A stretch of 64,000 nt of DNA from Rubrobacter xylanophilus DSM 9941. GTDB lineage: Bacteria; Actinomycetota; Rubrobacteria; Rubrobacterales; Rubrobacteraceae. Below are positions 49,651 to 58,846 of the stretch, one piece after another. Positions within the stretch are counted from its first letter, which is position 1. Each line of letters begins with the position of its first letter. The stretch lies in NCBI RefSeq assembly GCF_000014185.1, contig NC_008148.1, positions 3,018,001 through 3,082,000 of the forward strand, read 5' to 3'. Below the pieces are notes generated by a model. It was not told where the DNA came from and did not search any database. It saw only the letters and a list, made by a program, of their open reading frames with translations. The position numbers were made by a program, and so were the translations under genes.

Positions 49651-50745
49651 GTGGCTGCCCCAGAGTACGATCTCATCTTCGCCGGCGGAGGGCTCTCGGC
49701 GCTGCTGCTCCTGCGGGAGCTGCGTGGGGAGCTGTCCGGTCGGGTCGCGATCGTGGACCCGGTCCAGCCCCTGGAGCAGGCGCCGGTCCACTGGAGCTAC
49801 TGGAGCAAAGGCCCGACCCTCTACGACCGGTTCGCCCTCGGGGTGTGGAGGCGGGCGAGGGTGGCGGGGAAGCCGCCGGAGCCTCTCGCCCCGTACGCGA
49901 TGAGGCTGGTGCGCTCCACCGACGTGCTCGCGCACCTGGTCGAGTCGCTGCGGACCGCACCCATCGAGTGGATACGGGCCGAAGCAACCTCGATCTCGCG
50001 CCGGCACGACGGGCTGTACGAAGTCGCGACTGACGAAGGCGCTTTGCACGCGCGCTGGGTCTTCGACAGCGCTCTCGGGGTCTCTCCCGCCTTCCCTTCG
50101 ACGGGGCAACCGAGGGCGGCCCTCAGCGGAACCGGCATCCGCGTCGTCTCGGACCGCTCCGCGTTCGACCCGGCCACCGCCACCCTGTTCGACCCGCTCG
50201 ACGAGAAGTCCTTCGCCTACCTGCTGCCCCTGAGCCCCACCGAGGCGCTGCTGGAGTCGGCCTCCTTCGGCCCGGCCCGAAAGACGGACGAGAGGCCCCT
50301 GCTCCAATACCTCCGGGAACGCCACCCGGGGGCCGGCTTCACCGTCACCCACACCGAGGGGTGCTCAATACCGCTCGGGTTCGCCCCGGCGAAGACCAGC
50401 GGCCCCCGCCACGTCCTGCTCGGCACCAAGCGCGGTCTCGTCAAGCCCAGCGCCGGATACGGCATCGTCCGCATCGCCGAGGAGAGCAGGCACCTGGCCC
50501 GCCTGTGGCGAGAGGGCATCTCCCCGCCGCCAACGCGGCGGCCCTCCTGGCGGTGGCGGCTGCTGGACAGGGGGTTCCTGCAGCTCGCCGCCCACGATCC
50601 CCGGCTCCCGCTGGCGCTGCTCCGGCGCGTCATGGGTGCGGTGCCCCTCGTGCAGTCGCTGCGCTTTATAGACGAGGATCTCCCGCCCCGGCAGCTCGCG
50701 TCGGTGTTCCGCTCGGCCGCTCCGGTAGTGCTCGCCAGACGGTAG
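49651..50745 (+). CDS. Lycopene cyclase-family FAD protein (CrtY-like)
   Basis: The product of about 364 residues has an N-terminal FAD dinucleotide fold, YDLIFAGGGLSALLLLREL, the lycopene-cyclase family marker HWSYWSKGP, and a late region TEGCSIPLGFAPAK...GTKRGLVKPSAGYGIVRI typical of CrtY/CrtL. It would close ionone rings on lycopene. GTG 49651 directly follows GGGAGG, with TACAAT at 49637-49642. No other carotenoid genes adjoin it, so pathway membership is inferred. Confidence 0.82.
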   Translation: MAAPEYDLIFAGGGLSALLLLRELRGELSGRVAIVDPVQPLEQAPVHWSYWSKGPTLYDRFALGVWRRARVAGKPPEPLAPYAMRLVRSTDVLAHLVESLRTAPIEWIRAEATSISRRHDGLYEVATDEGALHARWVFDSALGVSPAFPSTGQPRAALSGTGIRVVSDRSAFDPATATLFDPLDEKSFAYLLPLSPTEALLESASFGPARKTDERPLLQYLRERHPGAGFTVTHTEGCSIPLGFAPAKTSGPRHVLLGTKRGLVKPSAGYGIVRIAEESRHLARLWREGISPPPTRRPSWRWRLLDRGFLQLAAHDPRLPLALLRRVMGAVPLVQSLRFIDEDLPPRQLASVFRSAAPVVLARR

Positions 50746-50759
50746 TTCAGGCCGCCCAC

Positions 50760-51578
50760 TCATCCCTTCCGGCCTCCCAGGCTCCTCATGTACCAGACCA
50801 GCACCCCCAGGCCAGCCGCCGACACGGCGCCGAAGACCGCGGCCATCCCGAGGGGCACGGGCTCGCCGTAGACCCTCATCGCCACCATCATCGCCCCGAT
50901 GGCCAGCGTCATGAGGGAGGCGAAGGTGAGCAGGGAGCCCGCCAGCGCGTAGGCCAAGGGCCGCTCCTGCCACAGCCAGATCGCGGTCAGCCCCATCGCC
51001 GGCAGCACCCAGGCCATGTCCAGGACGTGGGCGGCCCCGGTAGGCGTTCCGGCGGCGGTTACGCTCGGGGGAGCGCTCCCCGCGAGCAGGGCGGGCACCA
51101 CCTCGCCGAGCCACGCGAAGTAGAACAGGACGGCCATCGCCCCCAGGAAGATGCTCGCGGCTCTGGCGGGCCTCTTCCGTGTGGAGCGGGCTTTGATCTC
51201 CCCGAAATCCGTGGTCGCGAGGCCCCCGATCAGGGCGTACAGCGAGAACCCGAGTAGCGCCACGTAGACGAGAAACAGCGGGTTGAAGCGCACGTGGAAA
51301 GCGTAGATCACGTACGTGTAGAGCACGTAGGCCAGGGCGCCCAGCCACACCAGCCGCGCCCGCCCGGAGCCGCGCCCCGCGAGAGCCGCGCTGATCACAA
51401 GAACGGGAAGCGCCACCGCCAGCGTCACGTAGTCCTGGCCTATGGCCTGAGCGACGAAGTTGGGCGCATCGCCCCGGAAGACGCCTCCCACGAACAGCTC
51501 GCCACCCGCCGCGACCGCCAGCAGGACGGCGACCGGCGCGCTCAGCCACAACCAGACCGTTTCGCGATCGGGTCTCAT
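50760..51578 (-). CDS. Integral membrane protein of unknown function
   Basis: The product of about 272 residues has roughly eight hydrophobic segments and a cytoplasmic loop GEIKARSTRKRP. I do not recognise a specific family; the pattern resembles uncharacterised actinobacterial multi-pass proteins. ATG 51578 is chosen (MRPDRETVWLWLS) with GGGAGTCGGGAGG upstream. It converges on the lycopene cyclase-like gene and lies downstream of a FAD oxidoreductase gene. A larger frame extends upstream to 52163 but is a shadow. Confidence 0.72.
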   Translation of the reverse strand: MRPDRETVWLWLSAPVAVLLAVAAGGELFVGGVFRGDAPNFVAQAIGQDYVTLAVALPVLVISAALAGRGSGRARLVWLGALAYVLYTYVIYAFHVRFNPLFLVYVALLGFSLYALIGGLATTDFGEIKARSTRKRPARAASIFLGAMAVLFYFAWLGEVVPALLAGSAPPSVTAAGTPTGAAHVLDMAWVLPAMGLTAIWLWQERPLAYALAGSLLTFASLMTLAIGAMMVAMRVYGEPVPLGMAAVFGAVSAAGLGVLVWYMRSLGGRKG

Positions 51579-51720
51579 CCTCCCGACTCCCTGTCTCCGG
51601 GGGACCATCGCACGGCCTCTCATCCCGGCCCGGAGCGGGGATCGCAGACACAATCCGCAAGGCGACCCCTCCGGAGCCCAAGCCAGCGTCCCCGGATACA
51701 CGCCTTTCCGAGAGTGCGGC

Positions 51721-52884
51721 TCACCGCCTGCTCCCCGCGTCTTTCGAAAACCTCCCGCGGCGCACGAGGACGGCGTGGTAGCTATCCCCGCCGACGCTGC
51801 GCGCCGCGCCGACCAGCGCGGCCTCGTCTCCGGCTGAAAGGCTCCGGAGGCGTCCTCCGGAGCCTGCAAACACCAGCAGAAGCGCGGAGCCATCGCGCGC
51901 GATGGAGCCCAAGACGGCCGGTCTGGCGGGGCCGCTCTCGAGGAGATCAAGCACCCTCCCGACCATCGAAGCGGGTATGAGCACCCGTCCCGGCACCGGC
52001 GTCGGGTGGGCGGGGTCCACGGGGAAAAACCGGTTGCCCCAGAGCCTGTGAGCCTCGGCGGCGTCGAGCGTCCTGCCGTGGTTTTCGCCCAGCGCCCGCG
52101 CGAGCCCCCCCTCGGGGGCTGCGACGCTCGCCGGGCAGGCGCCAAAGAGCAGGTAACGCTCAACCGAGCCCATCGCGAGCGCCACCGGCGGGTTCATGAA
52201 GCCAAGGTGCCACAGCGGAGGCCTCCTCTCCAGCAGGGCGTCGATGGCGCCCTGGAGGGCCTCAGACCTCCCGAACGCGGCGGCGAAGGGCCGGTCTCCG
52301 CTGGTCTCGCGCAGCCTCAGGGTGGCGCGCACGATTACGCCGGTCTTTCCCATCGCTCCAACGGCGAGGTCGAGGTCGTCGCCCAGGAGGGTCCGGGGCC
52401 GCCCGTCGGGCAGGACGATCTCGGCGGAGAGGACGTTCTCCCGCAACCAGCCGTAGGCGAAGGAGCCGACGCCCACGCCGTCGCGGGCGATCCAACCGCC
52501 GACCGTCGTGCGGGGGGCGCTCGTGGGGTAGACGGTGAGCGCCCGATGCGCGGCGCGCAGCCGCCCCTCGAGCTCGAGCCAGAGCACCCCCGGCTCCACC
52601 TCCACCAGGCTGCGCCGCTCGTCCGGAAAGCGCACGGCCCGCATCATCTCGGTCCCCACGAGCACGGCGTCCTCCACCGGCTCGGGAAGGTCGGGGTCCA
52701 ACCCCGCCCCCACCGGGTATAGCCTCAGGGAGCGCCGGCGCGCCATCTGAGCCAGAAGCCCGACCTCGCCGGCATCCGCCGGGAACACCGTGGCCAGCGG
52801 CCCCGCACGCTCGCCGCACGCCCTGCAGCGCTCCCCGAAACGGCCCTCGAGCTCCTCCAGCAGCTCCCTGCGCCCCGACGACAT
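51721..52884 (-). CDS. FAD-binding (PCMH/glycolate oxidase-like) oxidoreductase
   Basis: The 387-residue protein has a PCMH-type FAD-binding domain: ADAGEVGLLAQMARRRSLRLYPVGAG, VEVEPGVLWLELE, YPTSAPRTTVGGWIARDGVGVGSFAYG and AVGAMGKTGVIV. The C-terminal part is a shortened cap. A close paralogue at 55711-57982 is disrupted by an insertion sequence. Relatives oxidise 2-hydroxyacids such as glycolate or D-lactate. The N-terminus has a CRACGERAG cysteine pair not seen in the paralogue. Confidence 0.82.
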   Translation of the reverse strand: MSSGRRELLEELEGRFGERCRACGERAGPLATVFPADAGEVGLLAQMARRRSLRLYPVGAGLDPDLPEPVEDAVLVGTEMMRAVRFPDERRSLVEVEPGVLWLELEGRLRAAHRALTVYPTSAPRTTVGGWIARDGVGVGSFAYGWLRENVLSAEIVLPDGRPRTLLGDDLDLAVGAMGKTGVIVRATLRLRETSGDRPFAAAFGRSEALQGAIDALLERRPPLWHLGFMNPPVALAMGSVERYLLFGACPASVAAPEGGLARALGENHGRTLDAAEAHRLWGNRFFPVDPAHPTPVPGRVLIPASMVGRVLDLLESGPARPAVLGSIARDGSALLLVFAGSGGRLRSLSAGDEAALVGAARSVGGDSYHAVLVRRGRFSKDAGSRR

Positions 52885-52899
52885 GCCCGGCCCCGAGCC

Positions 52900-53793
52900 T
52901 CAGCCGCCTCGCCCGTCCTGAGGGCGCTCGCGGCCCGGGCACACCAGGACCGGCCCCCTGGCGGCCCGCAGCACCTTGGTCGAGACGCTGCCGAGCATGG
53001 CGCGCCTTACGGCCCCCATCCCCCGGGAGCCCAGGGCGACGAGCGTCGCCTCGTCCTCCCCCGCCGCATCGAGGATGGCCCCCGCGGGCTCCTTCTCCGC
53101 GAGCACGGCGTTCGGGCGCGACCCGAGGAGAGCGCCGAGCTCCTCGGCCCTGCCGCGCAGGGCCTCCTCCTCCCGCCCCCGCGCCTCGGCAAGTCCTCGA
53201 GCCGCTTCGGGCCCCCATCCCCCGGAGGGGGCCGGGAGCCTCGGGTGGGCCCTCACCAGCACCTCCTCCGCGCCGAAGAGCCGCGCAAGGCGGGTCCCGA
53301 GCTCGGCCGCCTGCCAGGCCGGGCCGGAGCCGTCGTCGCCGATCACGACCCTTCTGGGCGGCCAGCTGCTCCCCCTCATGATCAGCACGGGCTGGCCGGC
53401 GTGCGAGACGACCTCCTCGGAGACGCTCCCCAGCAGCAGGCGTTCGATCGGGTTCGTCCCGCGGCTGCCCATGACGATGAGGTCGGCCCCGATCTCCCCC
53501 GCGACGTGCAGGATCACGCTCGCCGCCCGGCCCATCAGGAGATGCGCCTTCGCCACCCCGGCTCCCGCCGCCTCGATCTTCTTCACCTGCTCCTCGAGGA
53601 TCTCCCTGCCCCACCGCTCCAGCTCCGACCGGATGTAAGCCTGCAGGTGAGGGGAGTGGATGTACTGCCAGGCGTGGACGACGTGCAGCTCGGCCCCCGT
53701 TCGCCCGGCCAGGTCGGCCGCGGCCCGGGCGGCGTGCTCGGAGTCCCTGGACCCGTCGACGGCCAACAGCATCCTCCGCACCGGCTCGCTCAT
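52900..53793 (-). CDS. Tandem universal stress protein (two UspA domains), first of four
   Basis: The 297-residue protein contains two UspA domains (about residues 5-145 and 150-290). ATP-type loops are visible as VMGSRGTNPIERLLLGSVSEEV in the first and ALGSRGMGAVRRAMLGSVSTKV in the second, matching G-x2-G-x9-G(S/T). ATG 53793 is chosen; the frame extends upstream. It is one of four UspA genes in 8.3 kb. A palindrome at 53897-53916 lies upstream between it and the divergent ZIP gene. Confidence 0.92.
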   Translation of the reverse strand: MSEPVRRMLLAVDGSRDSEHAARAAADLAGRTGAELHVVHAWQYIHSPHLQAYIRSELERWGREILEEQVKKIEAAGAGVAKAHLLMGRAASVILHVAGEIGADLIVMGSRGTNPIERLLLGSVSEEVVSHAGQPVLIMRGSSWPPRRVVIGDDGSGPAWQAAELGTRLARLFGAEEVLVRAHPRLPAPSGGWGPEAARGLAEARGREEEALRGRAEELGALLGSRPNAVLAEKEPAGAILDAAGEDEATLVALGSRGMGAVRRAMLGSVSTKVLRAARGPVLVCPGRERPQDGRGG

Positions 53794-53896
53794 CGTCCGC
53801 AGCGCCTCCGCTTCTTCAGGGTGTACTCTCCGTCCGTTACTTACCCCGAATCTATTCGACGCGATCGTCGGGGGCCTGAGCAAGATGGCTCATTCG

Positions 53897-53916
53897 TCTG
53901 GGCAGTATTGCCCAGA
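53897..53916. promoter_or_regulatory. Inverted repeat TCTGGGCA-4-TGCCCAGA
   Basis: Perfect 8-bp arms separated by GTAT, in the 170-bp divergent region between the first uspA and the ZIP transporter gene. No U-run follows, so it is more likely a protein-binding site than a terminator. It could control both genes. Confidence 0.5.
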
Positions 53917-53966
53917 AGCAACGCCGGAGGGCCGTATCCGCCCGGCAAAGGCGATAACATGGCCCG

Positions 53967-54713
53967 GTGATCACGCCCGCCGTCGCACAGGTCTTCCTGC
54001 TCGCGCTGATGACGGCCCTGGCCACGGGGCTCGGAGCGCTCCCGTTCCTGTTCGCCAGGCACCCGGGCCGCCGGTGGCTGGGGGCATCCAACGCCCTCGC
54101 CAGCGGGCTCATGCTCGCGGCGAGCTTCGGCCTCATCTACGAGGGAGCCTCGCGCGGGTTGTTCCGCGCCTCGGGAGGCATGGTGCTCGGCCTCCTCTTC
54201 ATCCTGCTCACGAGGAAGCTCCTGCAGGAGGAGAAGCACCACCGCATCGCCTTTGCGGCCATGGGCTCTCTGGACGCCCGCAAGGCCGCGCTCATAGTGG
54301 GGGTGATGACGCTACACTCCTTCACGGAGGGCGTGGGGATAGGGGTCTCCTTCGGGGGAGGAGAGGCCCTGGGGACGTTTATCAGCGTCGCGCTGGCCGT
54401 GCACAACATCCCGGAAGGGCTGGCCATAAGCCTGGTCCTCGTGCCGCGGGGGGTGGGTCCCCTGCGCGCCGGATTGTGGAGCGTCTTCTCGAGCCTGCCC
54501 CAACCCCTCATGGCCGTCCCGGCCTTCCTGTTCGTGGGCCTCTTCGACCCCGTCCTGCCCGTGGGGCTGGGGTTCGCCGGTGGGGCCATGATCTGGATGG
54601 TCTTCTCCGAGCTGCTGCCCGACGCCCTCGAGGAGACCTCCAGCGGCACCGTCGCCGCGGTGGTCACGCTCGCGGTCGCGGCGATGGTGGTCTTCCAGTT
54701 CCTAATCAGGTAG
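53967..54713 (+). CDS. ZIP-family metal transporter
   Basis: The 248-residue protein has eight hydrophobic segments with the ZIP metal-site motifs LHSFTEGVGIG in helix 4 and VHNIPEGLAIS in helix 5. It would import zinc or another divalent metal. GTG 53967 lacks a strong ribosome site. It is convergent with corA-like and divergent from uspA. Confidence 0.9.
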   Translation: MITPAVAQVFLLALMTALATGLGALPFLFARHPGRRWLGASNALASGLMLAASFGLIYEGASRGLFRASGGMVLGLLFILLTRKLLQEEKHHRIAFAAMGSLDARKAALIVGVMTLHSFTEGVGIGVSFGGGEALGTFISVALAVHNIPEGLAISLVLVPRGVGPLRAGLWSVFSSLPQPLMAVPAFLFVGLFDPVLPVGLGFAGGAMIWMVFSELLPDALEETSSGTVAAVVTLAVAAMVVFQFLIR

Positions 54714-54731
54714 GCCCAAAAGGGGGTGGCT

Positions 54732-55688
54732 CTAGAGCCAGCCGGTGCGCCTGAACCCCCGGTAGAGGGCGAAGGCGACCGCGACCATGAGCACCAGGGC
54801 GAGAGGATAGCCGAACGTCCAGCGCAGCTCGGGCATGTGCTCGAAGTTCATGCCGTAGATGCTGGCTATGAGGGTGGGGACCACGAGGATCGCCGCCCAG
54901 GCGCTGATCCTCTTCGTCTGGTCGTTCTGGTCTATGCCTATCAGGGTGAGGTTCACGCTCAGGATGCCGGAGAGCAGCTCCCTGAAATCCTCGGCCTGCT
55001 CTCCGACGCGCAGCAGCCTGTTGTGGACGCCGCGGAGACGCCGGAGAAGCTCGGGATCCTCCTCTCCCCCGATTATGCGCTCGATAACCCCCACAAGTGG
55101 CTTCGTCGCCCGTTGAAACCGGACAACCTCACCGTAGAGCTCGTAGATCCGGCGCGAGACGCCGCGGTTGCCGCCGAAGACCTCCTCCTCGATCTCCTCC
55201 ACGTCGTCCTCGAGACCCTCCGCAACCCGCTCGTAGCCATCCAACGCTTGCTCGAGGATCGCCCAGAGGGCCGCCGCCGAGCCCCTGCGCAGGAGCGCCG
55301 GCTCGCGCTCCGCACGTCGGCGCGCCTCGCGCAGGAGCGCGGCGCCGCCTTCGGAGACGGCGATGACGAAACCCGCCCCGGACAGCACCCGGAGCTCGGC
55401 GAGCTCGACGGCGCCGGCCTCTTCGACGTAGCGAACGGTCTTGAGAACGACCAGCAAGGAACCGTCGTAGTCCTCGACCTTGGGACGCTGGTGCTCCCGC
55501 AGAGCCTCCCCGACCAGCGACGGGGGCGGCCCGAGCTCTCTGACGACGGCCTCCGCCTCCTCCGGATTCGGGCTCCGGAGGTCGACCCAGACCAGCCTCC
55601 GGCCGGCACGACCCCCCGGCCTACCCCCAAAAGGGGAGAGAACCCCTACCCTGCGGCCATCAACGTAGACGGTCCTATCGACGCCCAT
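54732..55688 (-). CDS. CorA-family magnesium/metal transporter
   Basis: The 318-residue protein has a long cytoplasmic alpha/beta domain with acidic coiled region GLEDDVEEIEEEVFGG, then two C-terminal helices separated by the pore signature YGMNFEHMPE. This is the standard CorA form (Mg, Co or Ni). It lies between ZIP and the disrupted FAD oxidoreductase. Confidence 0.92.
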   Translation of the reverse strand: MGVDRTVYVDGRRVGVLSPFGGRPGGRAGRRLVWVDLRSPNPEEAEAVVRELGPPPSLVGEALREHQRPKVEDYDGSLLVVLKTVRYVEEAGAVELAELRVLSGAGFVIAVSEGGAALLREARRRAEREPALLRRGSAAALWAILEQALDGYERVAEGLEDDVEEIEEEVFGGNRGVSRRIYELYGEVVRFQRATKPLVGVIERIIGGEEDPELLRRLRGVHNRLLRVGEQAEDFRELLSGILSVNLTLIGIDQNDQTKRISAWAAILVVPTLIASIYGMNFEHMPELRWTFGYPLALVLMVAVAFALYRGFRRTGWL

Positions 55689-56585
55689 GAGATCACCGTC
55701 CCCGCACCGCTCAAGGAACCCGGCCCGCCTCTCGGGCGTCGAAGCTCAGCAGGAGCACCTCTCCGGAGTTGCCTATGGTGCCCTGCATCGCAACGCCCAC
55801 CGAGAGCAGCTCCGGCAGGCGCTCCACGGAAGCGAGCACCTCAGACAGCTTCCCCACGGAGACGAACCAGCGCGCAGATCCGGGGATCTCGTGCCCCGGC
55901 ATCACCGGGAAGAACCTCTCTCCCCACAGCCGGCGGGCCCTCGCCAGGGGGAGGAGGCGCCCCTTCCCGCGCCGAACGACCCGCCCGAGCCCCCCGGCGA
56001 CCTCCGCGGACCGGCCCTCCGGATACGCCCCGAAGAGCAGGTAACCCTCGCCCTCCACGCCCCTCGCGCGGGCCATGGCGGGGTTCAGGAACGCGGCGTG
56101 CCAGAGAGGCACCCCGGCCTCGAGGAGGGCCTCGATGCCGGCCAAGAGGCCCCCGACGCCGGGAAGGCCGATGGCGAAGGGCACGTCCGCGTCCGCGCGG
56201 CGGGCGCGCAGCCGGGCCTCCACCACGATCCCGGAACGGCCCACCGCCCCCCCGGAAGGGCCCAGCTCCCCGCCGTCCACCTCTCGCAGCTCGCCGCCCG
56301 GCAGCACCACGCGGGCCTTCAAGACGTTCTCGTGCATCCGGCCGTACTCGAAGGAGCCCACCCCGAGCCCGCCGGTCGCGAGCCACCCGCCCACGGTGGC
56401 CCGCGGCGCGCTCGTGGGGTACACGGCGAGCCCCCTGCCGCGCCGGTCCAGCGCTTCCTCCAGCGCCAGCCACGGCGCCCCCGCCTCCGCCTCCACCCAC
56501 ATCTCAGCGGGGGCTTCGGGCACCCGGATACGGCGCATAATGCATCTTCAGGATAGGTTTCGGGTTGCGAGTTACAGTAAGGTCC

Positions 56586-57703
56586 ATGAAATCTCCAATC
56601 TTTGTACGTTCGTTGTCGGAAAACGAGCGCGAAGACCTCGAAGCCGGGCTGCGCTCCAAAGACGCCTTCGTAATGCGCCGATCACAGATACTTCTTGCCA
56701 GCTCCAGGGGTGAGAAAGCTCCGAAGATCGCCGAGAATCTCGGCTGCGGGACGCAGACGGTGCGCGACGCCATCCACGACTTCAACGAGAGGGGTCCCGA
56801 CGCTCTCGTTGCCAGATCCTCGCGCCCCAAGAGAACCCGCGACGCCTTCGACGAGGAGAGTGCCGAGCGGCTTCGGGGGATGCTCCACCGCTCTCCGAGG
56901 GAGTTCGGTCGCGAGTCGAGCCTGTGGACTTTGGAGATGGCCGCGGAGGTCGCTTTCGAGGAGGGGCTCACACAAAGGCGGGTCTCGGGGGAGACGATCC
57001 GGGCCACTTTGGCGCGCCTTCTCGGAGTGAGATGGCAGCGAGCCAAACGCTGGATCACATCTCCCGACCCCTTGTACGAAAGAAAAAAAGAAGGCGCGAC
57101 CTGCTGATGGCCGTGGCCGAGGCCAACCCCGAAACCTGGGCTGTCGGCTTCGAGGACGAATGCTGGTGGAGTCGGCTGGCTCTGCCCACTTTGAACACTT
57201 GGAGCGAGGAGGGAAAGCCTTTGCGTCTCGTTCAGCGGTCGGTCGCCAAAAACGACCCCGAGCCGAAAGCCATCTCCTGCTACGGGCTCTACCTGCCCGA
57301 GATCGGCGACACTTGGTTGAGATTCGTGGACGGCAGGCCGGTCAGTTCCATAACGACACGGTTTCTTTCGTGGTGCTTGGAGAAGCTCGAAGCTGTAGGC
57401 AAGAAGATCTTGCTCCTCATCTGGGACAACGCCAGCTGGCACGTTTCCAGGGAGGTGAGGCGCTGGCTCGGGAAACACAACCGCGAAGTCAAGGAGAGTG
57501 GGCGCGGGGTGAGGGTCGTGAGCTGCCTTTTGCCCAAGCAGAGCCCGTGGCTCAACGCCATAGAACCCAAATGGATACACGGCAAGCGCAAGGTCGTAGA
57601 GCCCGAGGATCTGCTGGGAACCTATGAACTCGCCGAGAGGGTTTGCCGGGTCTTCGGCTGTCCGCATTACGAGCATCTGTCCGTTCCACGGGAGGTCACT
57701 TGA
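56586..57703 (+). CDS. IS630-family transposase made by -1 frameshifting
   Basis: Frame 1 (56586-57107) encodes the helix-turn-helix part: SLSENEREDLEAGL and KIAENLGCGTQTVRDAIHDF. It ends shortly after the run A7 at 57083-57089. The -1 frame continues RRRDLLMAVAEANPETW and holds the DDE core: FEDECWW, LIWDNASWHVS and PWLNAIEPKWIHGKR. A -1 slip on AAAAAAAG fuses them into a protein of about 372 residues. This organisation is known in some IS630 elements. Both parts look undamaged. Confidence 0.87.
57083..57089 (+). other. A7 slippery heptamer for -1 frameshifting
   Basis: AAAAAAAG at 57083-57090: the zero frame reads AAA AAA GAA and terminates at TGA (57105-57107), while the -1 frame enters the DDE domain. 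GC-rich sequence downstream could provide a stimulatory structure, but none was modelled. Confidence 0.65.
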
Positions 57704-58121
57704 TCGTGCAATAAGGTCAAACCGCACCACCACGCTCCCCGGCGGCGCCTCCTCCGCGATGGTGCCCGCCCCCCGGGCGACCAGCGGCACGCCGTGCCGC
57801 CCGGCTATCTCGGAGACAAGGCGCACCTCCTCGATCGTGGAGGGGAGCACGGACGCCGGCGGAGGCCCGGGGGACGGGCCTCCCGCCTCCGCGGGGGAGG
57901 CGAGGAGGCGACCCCCGAAGACCCGCTCCAGCTCCCTGACGACCTCCTTCACGGCCTCACTCCTCAGGACCACTTCGCTCACGAACCCGCCTGCGGGCAC
58001 CGCGGCGCCCCGAGATGGCGGGGCCGGCGGAGAGGACGCCCGCCGGGGTCTCCGACGGCACACCCGTTCTCCGCCGACCCGAAACGCCGGGGCCGGAACG
58101 CCGCGCGCTCCCCGGCTCTCC

Positions 58122-58712
58122 TTAGGCCGAGGCCTCGCCGGTCCCGCCGGCGCGCCTACCGCGGAACAGCGTCCCCGGGGCGCCGGGAACCCCGATCAGG
58201 GGCAGCGCCCAGCGGTCGAGCCCCCAGTACCCGGCCACCCGCCAGGCCATCATGATCAGGATCGCGAGGATGAACATCAGCGGGTTGGCCCCCGCCGTAC
58301 CGGCGAAGAGGAAGCTGGCGTTCATAAAGCCCCCGAAGAACGCCGCGATGCCGGTCAGCAGGCCGAGGATCAGGGCCAGCCCCACGAGGAGCTCGCCGAA
58401 GGTGACCAGGTAGGAGAAGACGGCGGCGTTCGGGATGACCACGTTCTCCAGGAAGCTCGCGTACCAGCCGGTGACCTGGGGATGCTCGCCGCCCGTCTGC
58501 TGCAGCGCCCCCTGGGCGAAGCCCTTCACCGCCGCGCCGGCCGCGCCCCCGACCCACGCGGGATCGAAGAGCTTTCCCCAGCCCGCCAGGAGCCACAGGG
58601 CCCCCAGGTATAGCCGGACGACCAGCCACACGGGGGCCATCCGCGTATCGGCGAACAGAAAGCGGGTCACGTTGGGCTCCGGGATCTGGGAACCTCTCGC
58701 TTCTGCGCTCAT
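58122..58712 (-). CDS. DoxX-family membrane protein
   Basis: The product of about 196 residues has four hydrophobic segments and the DoxX pattern: RLYLGALWLLAGWGKLFDP, FSYLVTFGELLVGLALILGLLTG and a late ILAILIMMAWRVAGYWGLDRW. It starts at ATG 58712 with AAAGGAGG five bases before. Relatives are small subunits of thiosulfate:quinone oxidoreductase or membrane redox-stress proteins. Twin palindromes lie about 65 bp upstream. Confidence 0.88.
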   Translation of the reverse strand: MSAEARGSQIPEPNVTRFLFADTRMAPVWLVVRLYLGALWLLAGWGKLFDPAWVGGAAGAAVKGFAQGALQQTGGEHPQVTGWYASFLENVVIPNAAVFSYLVTFGELLVGLALILGLLTGIAAFFGGFMNASFLFAGTAGANPLMFILAILIMMAWRVAGYWGLDRWALPLIGVPGAPGTLFRGRRAGGTGEASA

Positions 58713-58774
58713 CGTGCCTCCTTTGCCGGTAGCTCTCACCGCAAACAGAAACTACCGCGCGAGACCGGCCGGGG

Positions 58775-58818
58775 CCTGATCAGGGTGACCCATTTGCCTG
58801 ATCAGGATTGGCCAATCC
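58775..58818. promoter_or_regulatory. Twin palindromes CCTGATCAGG and adjoining GGATTGGCCAATCC
   Basis: CCTGATCAGG occurs at 58775-58784 and 58797-58806, exactly 22 bp (two helical turns) apart. The 14-bp palindrome GGATTGGCCAATCC (58805-58818) overlaps the second copy. The cluster is upstream of the doxX-like gene and downstream of a uspA gene. Phased operators of a dimeric regulator are the simplest reading. Confidence 0.6.
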
Positions 58819-58846
58819 CCCCACGCCGCGGCGCTCCCGAGGCCCG

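Larger units (their letters stand above)
56540..57711 (+). mobile_element. IS630-family insertion sequence with TA target duplication
   Basis: The 1,172-bp element is flanked by TA at 56538-56539 and 57712-57713, the target of IS630/Tc1-type elements. The ends are ATGCATCTTCAGG and, on the other strand, TTGCACGATCAAG, weak inverted repeats. It carries a two-frame transposase with a poly-A frameshift site. Confidence 0.9.
55711..57982 (-). pseudogene. FAD-binding oxidoreductase interrupted by an IS630-family element
   Basis: The 5' part (57982-57713, GTG start) encodes 90 residues: EVVLRSEAVKEVVRELE...STIEEVRLVSEIAGRHGVPLVARGAG, the start of a PCMH FAD domain, ending VVVRFDL. The 3' part (56538-55711) continues MRRIRVPEAPAEMWVEAE...YPTSAPRATVGGWLATGG and runs to the normal end. 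Removing 56540-57711 and one TA restores an uninterrupted 365-codon gene, so the damage is solely the insertion. It is paralogous to 51721-52884. Confidence 0.9.

Noticed and set aside
50760-52163. A 467-codon minus-strand frame extending the membrane protein upstream
   Set aside because: The upstream half overlaps the FAD oxidoreductase gene in another frame and has no protein-like pattern; the membrane protein begins well at ATG 51578.
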